Assembly (NCBI GenBank): GCA_965215615.1
Contig: OZ244068.1
Location: forward strand, 1,550,001-1,614,000
Source of the DNA: CBDATA01 sp965215615
Lineage (GTDB): Bacteria > Acidobacteriota > Vicinamibacteria > Marinacidobacterales > Marinacidobacteraceae
Reading direction: 5' to 3'
DNA length: 64,000 bases
Positions 25,115 to 33,025 of this stretch are shown here, one piece after another. Within the stretch, counting starts at the first letter, position 1. Every line of letters starts with the position of its first letter. The position numbers and the translations under genes were made by a program. The notes under the pieces are model-generated. The model searched no databases. It was not told where the DNA came from and was given only the letters and a program-made list of their open reading frames with translations.

Positions 25115-27270
25115 CCGGCCGACGGATCGCGCTCCTGCTGCTGGTCAGCGCTCCGCTGGCCGCCGCCAGCCGGGATTTCTGGCGTTTCGAGAACGCGGAG
25201 GATTTCCTGAGCGGGGAGAGCCGCGGAGTGAGCATCGGCCCCGAAGGCGAGGTGCGGCTCGCGCCCCTCGTCCGGGAGATCCACGCGCCCGGCCAGCCCT
25301 TCATCTGGCGGATCGCGACGGCGGGTGAGAGCCAGGCGCTCGTGGCCGGAGGCGACGGGATGCTGCTGCGGGTCGAGGGAGATTCGGTCACCACCCTCGC
25401 CGAGAGTCGCGAAGGAGGTGTCCACGCGGTCGCTTCGGCACCGGATGGCGCGATCTTCTACGCCGCTTCTCCGGGCGGGACGATCCACCGGATCGCGGCC
25501 GACGGAGAGCGCTCGATCCTCCACGAACCGGAAGTCCGCTATGTCTGGGCACTCGAAGTCGAGCCGGGCGGGAGCGTACTGGCCGCCACCGGAAACCCCG
25601 CCTCGTTGATCCGGATCCAGCCTTCCGGACAGGCGACCACCCTCTTTTCGACACCCGAAGAACACATCACCGCGCTCCATCTGGCTCCCGACGGCACCAT
25701 CTTTCTCGGAACCGCGCCCTCCGGCATCCTCTTCCGGATTTCGCAGGATGGCGACGCGATGGCGCTTTTCGACAGCGACCAGACCGAGATCGGCCAACTG
25801 GTAACGAACGCTGCCGGAGAGGTCTTCGCAACCGCGCTCGCCTCTCCAGCCCGTCAGAACACCGACATGGCGCTTCCTCCGCCTCCTTCGCCGCCTCCGG
25901 CCGCGGGAGCAGCGATCGCCTCGGTTTCGACCACGAGCGCCTTTCGGGGCCTGCCGGCAACCCGCGAAACAGGCGCGACGAACGCCGGCAGGAACGCGCT
26001 CTACCGAGTGGAGCCGAACGGTGCCGCCGAAGCCATCTGGGAGTCCGCGGAAGAGCGGCCGCTCTCGCTCGCCCTGCTGCGCGACGAGCGCCTCCTGCTC
26101 GGAACCGGGAGGCGCGGACGCATCTACCGGATTTCCCGCGACGGGGACCGCACCCTCTGGCTCCGTGTCGAATCCGAACAGGTCACCGCCGCCGCCGTCA
26201 TCGGGGAGCGGATCGTGGTCGGAACCTCGAATCCGGCACGGGTGCTTGCGCTCGGCCCGGGGAGCGGCGCGGAGGGGAGCTACCTCTCGCGGGTGCTCGA
26301 TGCGGGAGGGGCGGCCCGCTTCGGGCGGATCGCCTGGGAGGCGCGGGCCCCGACCGGAACCACCATCTCGGTGGAAACCCGCACCGGGAATTCGGAAGAG
26401 CCGGACGATGCCTGGAGTGACTGGCGGGCCGCCGCAAACGGCGATTCGGTTGGAAGCCCCGACGCCCGCTTCCTGCAGTGGCGGGCCACCCTCCGCTCGG
26501 ACGGAACCGCGACCCCGGAATTCGTCTCGCTCAGCGCCGCCTGGCTCGCCGCCAACCGCCGCCCGCGGGTGACTTCCATCACCATCCAGCCTCCGGGTGC
26601 CGGATTCGAACAACTCCAGGTCGCACAGCCGGTACGGGTACAGGGAATGTCCGATCCGCTCGAACCCACCGAAGCCGAAAGGCGGGGACAGGAGGGCTCC
26701 GGTTTCGGGGCGGGAGTCGGCCGGAGGATCTACCACCCGGGCCTCCAGACGGTCACTTTCGAAGCGGAAGATCCCAACCGCGACCGGCTCCTCTACCGGG
26801 TGGACATCCGGCAGGTGGGCGAAGTTCCCTGGAAGCCGCTCGCCGGGGCGCTTCGGGAAACGGTCTTCGCCTGGAGCACCTCGAATCTCCCGGACGGGAG
26901 GTACGAACTTCGGATCACCGCCGACGACAGCCGGGACAACCCGATCCAGGACGCGCTCACCGGAGAGAAAGTGAGCCGGCCCTTTCCGGTGGACAACACG
27001 CCGCCGGTGATCTCCGGTCTCGCCATCGATCCCGACGGGACACTCCGTTTCGAAGCCACCGACAGCGTGAGTCCGATACGGCGCGCCACCGCATCCTCTG
27101 GCGGGGAGGCTCCGCAGGTGATTCGCCCGGACGACGGCATCAGCGATTCGACCGGGGAGCGCTACCGCTTGCAACTCGAAGGCCTCGAAGCCGGAGAGAG
27201 CGTTGTCGTACGGGTGGAAGACGATCTCGGCAACTGGGTGACCGCCGAGACGGCGGCCCCTCGGCGTTAG
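25111..27270 (+). CDS. secreted beta-propeller protein with C-terminal Ig-like region
   Basis: 719 residues from ATG 25111; the frame continues upstream but that part lies over the previous gene. A signal peptide (RRIALLLLVSAPLAAAS) precedes propeller-like repeats: VHAVASAPDGAIFYAASPGG, ALEVEPGGSVLAATGNPASL, ALHLAPDGTIFLGTAPSGIL, LALLRDERLLLGTGRRGRIY. A Pro/Ala-rich insertion around residues 250-265 interrupts them. The C-terminal part (DGRYELRITADDSRDNPI, PFPVDNTPPVISGL) looks like an Ig/FN3-type fold. Proteins of this type are frequent in Acidobacteria but have no assigned activity. Coupling with the S55 gene suggests a substrate or adaptor for that peptidase; inference only. Confidence 0.75.
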   Translation: MTGRRIALLLLVSAPLAAASRDFWRFENAEDFLSGESRGVSIGPEGEVRLAPLVREIHAPGQPFIWRIATAGESQALVAGGDGMLLRVEGDSVTTLAESREGGVHAVASAPDGAIFYAASPGGTIHRIAADGERSILHEPEVRYVWALEVEPGGSVLAATGNPASLIRIQPSGQATTLFSTPEEHITALHLAPDGTIFLGTAPSGILFRISQDGDAMALFDSDQTEIGQLVTNAAGEVFATALASPARQNTDMALPPPPSPPPAAGAAIASVSTTSAFRGLPATRETGATNAGRNALYRVEPNGAAEAIWESAEERPLSLALLRDERLLLGTGRRGRIYRISRDGDRTLWLRVESEQVTAAAVIGERIVVGTSNPARVLALGPGSGAEGSYLSRVLDAGGAARFGRIAWEARAPTGTTISVETRTGNSEEPDDAWSDWRAAANGDSVGSPDARFLQWRATLRSDGTATPEFVSLSAAWLAANRRPRVTSITIQPPGAGFEQLQVAQPVRVQGMSDPLEPTEAERRGQEGSGFGAGVGRRIYHPGLQTVTFEAEDPNRDRLLYRVDIRQVGEVPWKPLAGALRETVFAWSTSNLPDGRYELRITADDSRDNPIQDALTGEKVSRPFPVDNTPPVISGLAIDPDGTLRFEATDSVSPIRRATASSGGEAPQVIRPDDGISDSTGERYRLQLEGLEAGESVVVRVEDDLGNWVTAETAAPRR

Positions 27271-27296
27271 CAGGCCCGATCCCCACTTCGCAGCCC

Positions 27297-28007
27297 GTGG
27301 AGCGCCGGATCAGCGTTTTCGGGCGCTTCCCCAACCCGGGCGAGGTGAAGACGCGCCTCGTCCCGTTTCTCGGGGCGGAAGGGGCAGCCGGGCTCCAGCG
27401 CGCCATGCTCGAGGATCTGCTCGAAAACCTGGACCGGAGCGCCGCCGGAACGGAACGCGAGGTCCGGATGACCGGGAAACCCTCGCAACCGCCGCTCGTT
27501 CTGCCGAAAGGCTGGCGCAGCCGCCCGCAGGGGGCCGGGAATCTCGGTGACCGCATCTCGCGGGCCGTCGTGGAGGCCGCCCGGGAGGGCCACCAAAGGC
27601 TCGTGATCCTCGGATCGGATGCCCCGCTGCTTCCGGACCACCTTCTCGAAGAAGCATTCGCGCAGCTCGAAACCGGGGATGCGGTTCTCGCTCCCGCCGA
27701 GGACGGAGGCTATGTGCTCATCGGGTTCGCTTGTGGCAGAGCGGCACCGGCGCGCATCCGCCAGGCGCTCGAAGGAGTTTCCTGGAGTTCTCCCGCAACC
27801 CTCGAGGAGACCCGGGCAGCCCTGACCACCGCCGGACTGGGGCACCGACTGCTCGGCGGCTTCTGGGATGTGGACCGCCCCGAAGACGTCCTGCGCCTGC
27901 GGGATCTCGCCGGGCGGTTTCCCGACCGGCTGCCGCGCGTGCGCCGGGCGCTCGCCGGTCAGCTCCCGGTCAGCTCCAAACCGCGAGCACCGCAGCCTGC
28001 CCCATGA
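27297..28007 (+). CDS. TIGR04282/DUF2064 transferase (rSAM/selenodomain-associated family 1)
   Basis: 236 residues from GTG 27297, 26 bases after the propeller stop. The family has a nucleotidyl- or glycosyltransferase A fold: RRISVFGRFPNPGEVKTRLV, QGAGNLGDRISRAVVEA, LVILGSDAPLLPDHLLEEAF and GDAVLAPAEDGGYVLIGF, with the DxD-like SDAP motif. TIGRFAM named these proteins for their frequent neighbourhood with radical SAM and selenoprotein genes; some act in arsenosugar or related glycan pathways. The family 2 counterpart lies at 42310-43008. The 3' end overlaps a convergent gene by 38 bases. Exact substrate is unknown. Confidence 0.82.
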   Translation: MERRISVFGRFPNPGEVKTRLVPFLGAEGAAGLQRAMLEDLLENLDRSAAGTEREVRMTGKPSQPPLVLPKGWRSRPQGAGNLGDRISRAVVEAAREGHQRLVILGSDAPLLPDHLLEEAFAQLETGDAVLAPAEDGGYVLIGFACGRAAPARIRQALEGVSWSSPATLEETRAALTTAGLGHRLLGGFWDVDRPEDVLRLRDLAGRFPDRLPRVRRALAGQLPVSSKPRAPQPAP

Positions 28008-28371
28008 GCGCCAGCGAGTTGTAGGCCACGTTCAAGGCCACGAGCCCGCCTTTTCGTCCCTCGTAGGCGCAACCCTGATAGCCAAGCGGCAACAGGAAAC
28101 CGAAGGAAGCGAGAAGCGCGAGGTGGATGCCGGCGGCGACCCCACCCTCTGAAGCGGCGAGGAGCTGCTGGAGCACGAACGCGGTTCCGAGCGCGAGCAG
28201 GAAGGAAACGCCGTGGGTCTTCAGCGGGTTGAAGTCGCGGCGGATTTCCTCCTCGGTGCGCTCCATGAGCGCAAGCCATCTCTTCCCGAAGAGCGGCCCG
28301 TACCAGAGCATCCCGAGCACCATCGGGGCGAAGCCGGCCACGAGGATCGGCAGGAGTTGCACTTCATGCAT
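27970..28371 (-). CDS. DUF1761 integral membrane protein
   Basis: 133 residues from ATG 28371, preceded by GGGAGAG on the minus strand. Four predicted membrane segments: LLPILVAGFAPMVLGMLWYG, VSFLLALGTAFVLQQLL, IHLALLASFGFLLPLGY, and LVALNVAYNSLALMGQAAV. The first segment with WYGPLFGKRW is characteristic of DUF1761. Function is unknown. It follows the VKOR-DsbA gene by 13 bases and ends that minus-strand run. Confidence 0.78.
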   Translation of the reverse strand: MHEVQLLPILVAGFAPMVLGMLWYGPLFGKRWLALMERTEEEIRRDFNPLKTHGVSFLLALGTAFVLQQLLAASEGGVAAGIHLALLASFGFLLPLGYQGCAYEGRKGGLVALNVAYNSLALMGQAAVLAVWS

Positions 28372-28384
28372 CGGAAACTCTCCC

Positions 28385-29641
28385 TCAGTCGCGTCCGGAA
28401 AGCTCGATTCCCGCCTGCTCCAGTTCCCAGAGGATGGCATCGGCGAATTCGTTGAGACTGTTCAGCTTGCGACCATTGATGAAAATGCTGGGGGTGCCGG
28501 TGACCCCGAGCCGCGCGGCTTCGCCGATGTCCCGTTGCAACGCGGCCTCGGTTTCCGGCTCGGAAAGACAGGCCGCGAAGGCATCCCCATCGAGACCCGC
28601 TCCCTCGGCGATCCGGGTCACGTCACGTTCGGAGGGATTCGACGGCGGGGCGGCATAGACCGCATCGTGATACGCCCAGAAATTGTCGAGGCGGGTGGCG
28701 CAGATCGCACCACGGGACACGGTGCAGGCTCCGGGATGCACCGGCTGGCCGATCTGCGGCGCGCAGACATCGAGCGGGTAGTTCCGGTAGTAGAGCGAGA
28801 CGTGAGGGCCGGTCGGCCCTTCCACGTACCGGTCGTAGGCCCGCGCGAAGTTCTGACAGGAAGGACAGAGGAAATCCGAAAAGGTGACGATCTTCACCGG
28901 AGCGTCGGCGGAGCCTTTCACCGGAGCTCCTTCGAGGGAGACTTCGACCGGCCGCTGCTGCCGGAACGTCGGGTTCCGCCACTGGGAAGAAGACGGCGGC
29001 AGGAGTCCGGCGTGACGGACCTCGAGATCGGGGCCGGCCGACGACGAAACGCCGAGGATCGACAGATCGCCCATCGCCGCCCGCTCGCTCAGGCCGTCGT
29101 TCAGGACCAGAACCCCGACGATGATGAGGCCGGTGGTCAAACCCCAGGCCCGTACCAGAAAACGTTCCACATCGCTCTCCTCAGAGTTGGCGCGCCGGCG
29201 GGCGAACGGGAACAGCGAGAGGAATATCCCGAAGTTCGCCGCGTAGGTCCACAGGCACAGAGAACAAAAAGCCCCGATCGCGAACGCCTGGACTCCCAGA
29301 AGGAAAGCATCCACCGCGAGGGCCAGCATGACCACCCGGAAAGCCAGTCGGGCCGGAGCGGCGGTCAGGGAAACTCCGGCAAGCAATGAAAATCCGAGGA
29401 GCACCCCGAGCGAAACGAAGAAGGCGAGGCCGATCGCCGCCAGCGGAACACCCAGGATCGCCGACCAGGTGCTCGCCGCCACCGTGGCGCAGCCCATGCT
29501 CGATGGATCGCAGATCGCGGCACCGAGCGCGCTCTGGTCGAGCCCGTAGTGGCGATAGAGCAGGATTCCGGAGAGAACTCCGCCCCCTCCCGCGAAGAGC
29601 AACGCGAGAGCGAAGCGAAGAGGATCCAGGCCGGGCTTCAT
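28385..29641 (-). CDS. vitamin K epoxide reductase fused to a DsbA-like thioredoxin domain
   Basis: 418 residues. The N-terminal half is a VKOR membrane domain with four or five helices: loop cysteines in AICDPSSMGCATV and the quinone-linked CSLC in GAFCSLCLWTYAANFG. The C-terminal half faces the periplasm: IVTFSDFLCPSCQNFARAYD carries the CPSC redox site, and LGVTGTPSIFINGRKL the cis-Pro. In bacteria using VKOR in place of DsbB, this fusion introduces disulfide bonds and passes electrons to quinones. Extra cysteines (CAPQ, ACTV, AICAT, ACLSE) occur between. The window also encodes a cytoplasmic-type PDO, so two thiol-disulfide enzymes of different compartments are present. Confidence 0.92.
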   Translation of the reverse strand: MKPGLDPLRFALALLFAGGGGVLSGILLYRHYGLDQSALGAAICDPSSMGCATVAASTWSAILGVPLAAIGLAFFVSLGVLLGFSLLAGVSLTAAPARLAFRVVMLALAVDAFLLGVQAFAIGAFCSLCLWTYAANFGIFLSLFPFARRRANSEESDVERFLVRAWGLTTGLIIVGVLVLNDGLSERAAMGDLSILGVSSSAGPDLEVRHAGLLPPSSSQWRNPTFRQQRPVEVSLEGAPVKGSADAPVKIVTFSDFLCPSCQNFARAYDRYVEGPTGPHVSLYYRNYPLDVCAPQIGQPVHPGACTVSRGAICATRLDNFWAYHDAVYAAPPSNPSERDVTRIAEGAGLDGDAFAACLSEPETEAALQRDIGEAARLGVTGTPSIFINGRKLNSLNEFADAILWELEQAGIELSGRD

Positions 29642-29670
29642 GGGTATCAGAAAAATCTGTCTGGGAAAAA

Positions 29671-30333
29671 TCAGTCTAACTGCCGTCCGTACCCGGAGGC
29701 GGATGGCGGGACCGGAATGCCGCGCTTCAGGTCGGGAGCGGGTTCAGGCGGGCCGAACACCGTCCGCACCGGGACGAGGCCCGCCCAGCAGGGGAGGAGA
29801 TGGTCTTCCTCGTCGTCCACCGGCGGGCCCGTGCGACGCTTCGCGGTGGCCTCTTCGAGGGGCACCGAAACGACGAGCGTCGCCTTCAATTCGGTTGGAT
29901 TCGGGGGCCGGGTCTCCCCGAGACGCCCCGGAACCAGCTTTTCGAGGAGCACGTCCAGCGCCCGCAACTTCGCCTCCGGCTCCTCCACCGGCTCCGCCTT
30001 TCCGAGAACCACCACCGAGCGGTAGTTCATCGAATGGTGGAAGGCCGAGCGGGCGAACACCAGCGCATCCAGCAGGGTCACGGTGACCGCAACTTCCGCC
30101 CCGTCCCGGAGCGTGTCGAGCAGCCGGCTCTTCGAGGATCCGTGGAGCAGGAGCCGCTCGCCGTCGCGGGCATACCCCATCGGGATGACGAAAGGAACGC
30201 CGTCCTCGACGATTCCGACGTGGGCCACCAACCCCTCGTCGAGAATCCGGTGGATGAGGGCGCGATCGTGGCTGCCGCGGGAAGGAATCCTCCGGACCCG
30301 GCTCCTCGCGGTCTCCCTGGTCGAACTCGTCAT
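29671..30333 (-). CDS. pyridoxamine 5'-phosphate oxidase-fold flavin protein
   Basis: 220 residues. ATG 30333 is preferred to a longer frame (to 30378) that would overlap the next gene upstream. The split-barrel flavin family is recognised from LVAHVGIVEDGVPFVIPMGY, ERLLLHGSSKSRLLDTL, AEVAVTVTLLDALVFARSAF and HHSMNYRSVVVLGKAEPV. Members bind FMN or haem; many of this subgroup are annotated as nitroimidazole-resistance-like. The C-terminal segment is Pro-rich and variable. Substrate is unknown. It lies 28 bases downstream of the site-2 protease gene, probably co-transcribed. Confidence 0.82.
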   Translation of the reverse strand: MTSSTRETARSRVRRIPSRGSHDRALIHRILDEGLVAHVGIVEDGVPFVIPMGYARDGERLLLHGSSKSRLLDTLRDGAEVAVTVTLLDALVFARSAFHHSMNYRSVVVLGKAEPVEEPEAKLRALDVLLEKLVPGRLGETRPPNPTELKATLVVSVPLEEATAKRRTGPPVDDEEDHLLPCWAGLVPVRTVFGPPEPAPDLKRGIPVPPSASGYGRQLD

Positions 30334-30361
30334 CGCTTCTTCCCCGCGGGCGCGGAAGGTA

Positions 30362-31504
30362 TCAGGAAGCCTCCGCATCGTTCTCGGAAAGCCGGAGCGC
30401 CAGCCGGCGCTTCAGGGCATCCATCGTGACGACTCCGATCAGGTTTCCCTCTTCGACGATCGCGACCGCCCGCCGCCCGGAGGAAAGAAGCGCGTAGGCC
30501 CGCAACGCAGCAGCACCCGGCGCGAGCGACTGTTCGAGGAGTCCCGGCTGCATGAGATCGGCGGCGGTTGCCGCGTCCCGCCGGTTTTCGGGGTGATTCC
30601 GGATGTTTTCGGGAGTCACCGAGCCGAGGAGACGATCCTCTTCCACCACCGGGATTTCGGGAAAATCCTCCTGGTGCTGCTCGATCTCGTGGATGGACGC
30701 ATTCCGCTGCACTGCGCGCACCCGGTAATCGAGCATGTGACCCGCCTGAAGGTCCGCGAGCGCTTCGCCCAGCCAGAGCTGGCGCGCCACCTCGCCGGAG
30801 GCCCGACGCAGATAGATCCCGACGAACAGGAACCAGATACCGACGAGGAACTGCGGCTCGCCGGTGCCCCCGAGAAAGAACCCGAGCACCCCCAGGGTGA
30901 TCAGGAGCAAGGACAGGGCGCGGCCGCTCGCGATCGCCGCCCGGCTGGCCGCTCCGGGTGCTTTCCAGATCTTCCACAGAGCGGCGCGGAGCAGCCTCCC
31001 TCCGTCGAGCGGGAGCGCCGGGAGGAGGTTGAAGGCCAGCAACAGGCCGTTCATCAACGCGAGGTGCTCCGCGACCAGCGCACCCGCCGGGGGCAACCAG
31101 CCGGAGGCCGGGAGCCCGAGCAGGACGAGCAGCAGGACGAAGGTCACCACCGGGCCGGCCAGTGCGATCCGAAACTCGATGCCCGCCGCTTCCGGGCCGT
31201 CACCCAGCACCGTCCGCCCTCCCGCGAATTCGAGACTGATCCCCGAAACCTCGCGCCCGTGGCGTTTCGCAGTGGCGGCGTGGGCGAGCTCGTGGGAAAC
31301 CACCGAAACTCCGAACAGGGTCGTGGTGAGCAGGCCGAGACCGAACGCCCCCCAGACACCCACCTCGATTCCGCTGCGCGAGTAGATGACCGCGAGACAG
31401 GCCGAAAGCACCGCACCCAGAACCAGCCAGGAGAAGTGGATCCGGACCGGAACCCCGAACAGCCGGCCCACCCGGAACCGGCGGCCGCGATGGTTCCGGG
31501 TCAT
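30362..31504 (-). CDS. site-2 protease family intramembrane zinc metalloprotease with CBS domains (M50)
   Basis: 380 residues. The zinc motif HELAH appears in GVSVVSHELAHAATAKRHG and the third ligand in LLPALPLDGGRLLRA. The order of membrane segments and the opening LFGVPVRIHFSWLVLGAVL fit the M50B/SpoIVFB-type subgroup. The C-terminal about 130 residues hold two CBS domains (EDFPEIPVVEEDRLLGSVTP, GRRAVAIVEEGNLIGVVTMD), which in relatives bind nucleotides and control cleavage. Such enzymes cut membrane-bound regulators. The start overlaps the stop of the M48-like lipoprotein gene (ATGA), pointing to joint function. Confidence 0.92.
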   Translation of the reverse strand: MTRNHRGRRFRVGRLFGVPVRIHFSWLVLGAVLSACLAVIYSRSGIEVGVWGAFGLGLLTTTLFGVSVVSHELAHAATAKRHGREVSGISLEFAGGRTVLGDGPEAAGIEFRIALAGPVVTFVLLLVLLGLPASGWLPPAGALVAEHLALMNGLLLAFNLLPALPLDGGRLLRAALWKIWKAPGAASRAAIASGRALSLLLITLGVLGFFLGGTGEPQFLVGIWFLFVGIYLRRASGEVARQLWLGEALADLQAGHMLDYRVRAVQRNASIHEIEQHQEDFPEIPVVEEDRLLGSVTPENIRNHPENRRDAATAADLMQPGLLEQSLAPGAAALRAYALLSSGRRAVAIVEEGNLIGVVTMDALKRRLALRLSENDAEAS

Positions 31505-32694
31505 GAGGCGGGCCGCGCATCCCGGCGCAGCAGCAGAAGCCGGTCGCCCGGGCCCAGACGCTCTTCGAGAAAGCCCCGGTTCAGCATGAGGAGCATCTCC
31601 CGCGATCCGTCGGTGGAGCCTTCCGGAAGTCTCTCGAGGAATTCCCGCACGGTGTGCTCTTCGGCCGCAGGAGGGGCTTCGGCGCGGACCCGCAGCATTC
31701 CCGGAAGTGATACGTCATCGAGCCCGCCGAGCGACTCCAGAACATCCGTCATCTCCCGTTCGCATGCAGGAAAGGATTCTCCGCAATCCCCCTGGATCGA
31801 AACGAGCCCGGAAGATGTCACAACCAGCGCAACGAGTGCAGTCACCCCACCATCTTCTTCGAGAAGCCGCCCCTTCACGCCCAGATGATTCCGGACCCGC
31901 ACCGCTTCCCCCATCGAGAAACGACCGGAGCTTCCCTGCTCGAGGAGGCCCGCCAGCCGGGCCAGCAGCTCCTGCTCCGCCGCGAGCGAGTCTGCTTGCG
32001 TTTCCGGAAGATCGTCCTCCACATCCAGGCAATCATGTTCTCCGGCATGATCTCCGGTCACCACCCGTTCTCCATGAAACCGGAAGAAGACCCGGAAAAG
32101 ACGGCCGGAAGTTGTTGCCGCCCCGATACAGTGGCCGACATGAGAACGGAAGTGGAATCCCTCCGGAAGCCGAAGGCGAAGCCCCGCGTCCGGCAGGAAG
32201 ATCTCGCCGTCCCGCTCGGCACCGGACGAGGCCGGCTCGCCGAACCGAAGGCCATCCAGCAGCTCCACCCACTCCTCGCGACCGGATTCTCCCGTCGCAT
32301 CGGCGGCAGAAGGATCGAGAGCCACCGGCTGCGGAAGGAGCGCCCGCGTCCCCTGATCCCGGAAACCACTCCGGAAGACCGCTTCCGCCTCCTGAAAGAG
32401 CCTTCGGAGCGATTCCGGACCACCGAGAGCAAAGAGCGCACCCCGCGAGAGATGGAGAGTCCGGTCGGCGAAAACGAACGCCTCGGAGGCGGCGCGGCCG
32501 GTGACCACGACCCGCCAATTCGCCTCATCGAACCCGGCCACCCGCTCTCCGAGTCCGGGTTCGGTCGAAAGTCCGCTCTCCACCGCAGCCCGAACCCGGA
32601 GCGCTTCGGCGACCGCCGCCGCATCCGGAGCGGAAGGAAGCGACGCGGCGCAGCCGGCGAGCCCGGAAAGCGCTATGCCCAGCAGGGCGACCAA
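31501..32694 (-). CDS. M48-like lipoprotein lacking the zinc motif (predicted pseudo-peptidase)
   Basis: 397 residues from a TTG start; the short signal ends in lipobox LAGC (Cys 15). The segment NWRVVVTGRAASEAFVFADR then TLHLSRGALFAL follows the M48 pattern in which a product such as NAFALPGG-iyvtrGLL is followed by HExxH. Here the corresponding helix reads RRLFQEAEAVFRSG, with no HExxH. The middle (LPDAGLRLRLPEGFHFRSH) and the C-terminal RVRAEAPPAAEEHTVREFLE followed by LNRGFLEERLGPGDRLLLL match the tail of long M48 lipoproteins of the YfgC/COG4784 kind. So the fold seems kept while catalysis is lost. Family assignment is by pattern and moderately sure. It is coupled to the site-2 protease. 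Confidence 0.6.
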   Translation of the reverse strand: MVALLGIALSGLAGCAASLPSAPDAAAVAEALRVRAAVESGLSTEPGLGERVAGFDEANWRVVVTGRAASEAFVFADRTLHLSRGALFALGGPESLRRLFQEAEAVFRSGFRDQGTRALLPQPVALDPSAADATGESGREEWVELLDGLRFGEPASSGAERDGEIFLPDAGLRLRLPEGFHFRSHVGHCIGAATTSGRLFRVFFRFHGERVVTGDHAGEHDCLDVEDDLPETQADSLAAEQELLARLAGLLEQGSSGRFSMGEAVRVRNHLGVKGRLLEEDGGVTALVALVVTSSGLVSIQGDCGESFPACEREMTDVLESLGGLDDVSLPGMLRVRAEAPPAAEEHTVREFLERLPEGSTDGSREMLLMLNRGFLEERLGPGDRLLLLRRDARPAS

Positions 32695-32707
32695 AACGGT
32701 GCCGCGC

Positions 32708-32721
32708 GGGGGCAGCCCCCC
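32708..32721 (-). terminator. G-C hairpin between the ferredoxin gene and the M48-like gene
   Basis: In the minus-strand transcript GGGGG pairs with CCCCC around a three-base loop, one base after the ferredoxin stop. There is no U-run directly after it, only TTTT about 10 bases on, so it is at best a weak terminator or a processing or attenuation hairpin between two genes. Confidence 0.3.
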
Positions 32722-32722
32722 G

Positions 32723-32980
32723 TCAGGCGTAGAAATTCGTGTTGATTTCCCGGTAGTTCGCCCACTTCTCCGGCAGATCCTCGTCCGGAAAGATGGCGGT
32801 CACCGGGCAGGCGGGCTCACACGCCCCGCAGTCAATGCAGGTGTCGGGATCGATGTACAGCTGCTCTGCCTCTTCGAAGCCGTCTTCGTCGCTGGTGGGG
32901 TGGATGCAATCCACCGGGCACACATCCACGCAGGCGGTGTCCTTCGTGCCGATGCAGGGTTCAGCAATCCAGAATGACAT
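32723..32980 (-). CDS. ferredoxin with two cluster-binding motifs (7Fe/8Fe type)
   Basis: 85 residues. CIGTKDTACVDVCPVDCI and CIDCGACEPACPVTAIF bind iron-sulfur clusters. The first motif, with a longer spacing between the first and second Cys, is that of 7Fe ferredoxins with one 3Fe-4S and one 4Fe-4S cluster. An acidic middle and the C-terminal NYREINTNFYA are typical. It follows nuoN by 45 bases in the same direction. Because no NuoEFG genes are in this cluster, the ferredoxin is an attractive electron donor for the complex; that is inference from position. Confidence 0.92.
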   Translation of the reverse strand: MSFWIAEPCIGTKDTACVDVCPVDCIHPTSDEDGFEEAEQLYIDPDTCIDCGACEPACPVTAIFPDEDLPEKWANYREINTNFYA

Positions 32981-33025
32981 CGATTTGTCTCCTTGAAAAA
33001 GCGGGAATCGGGGATGCGCGTCGGC

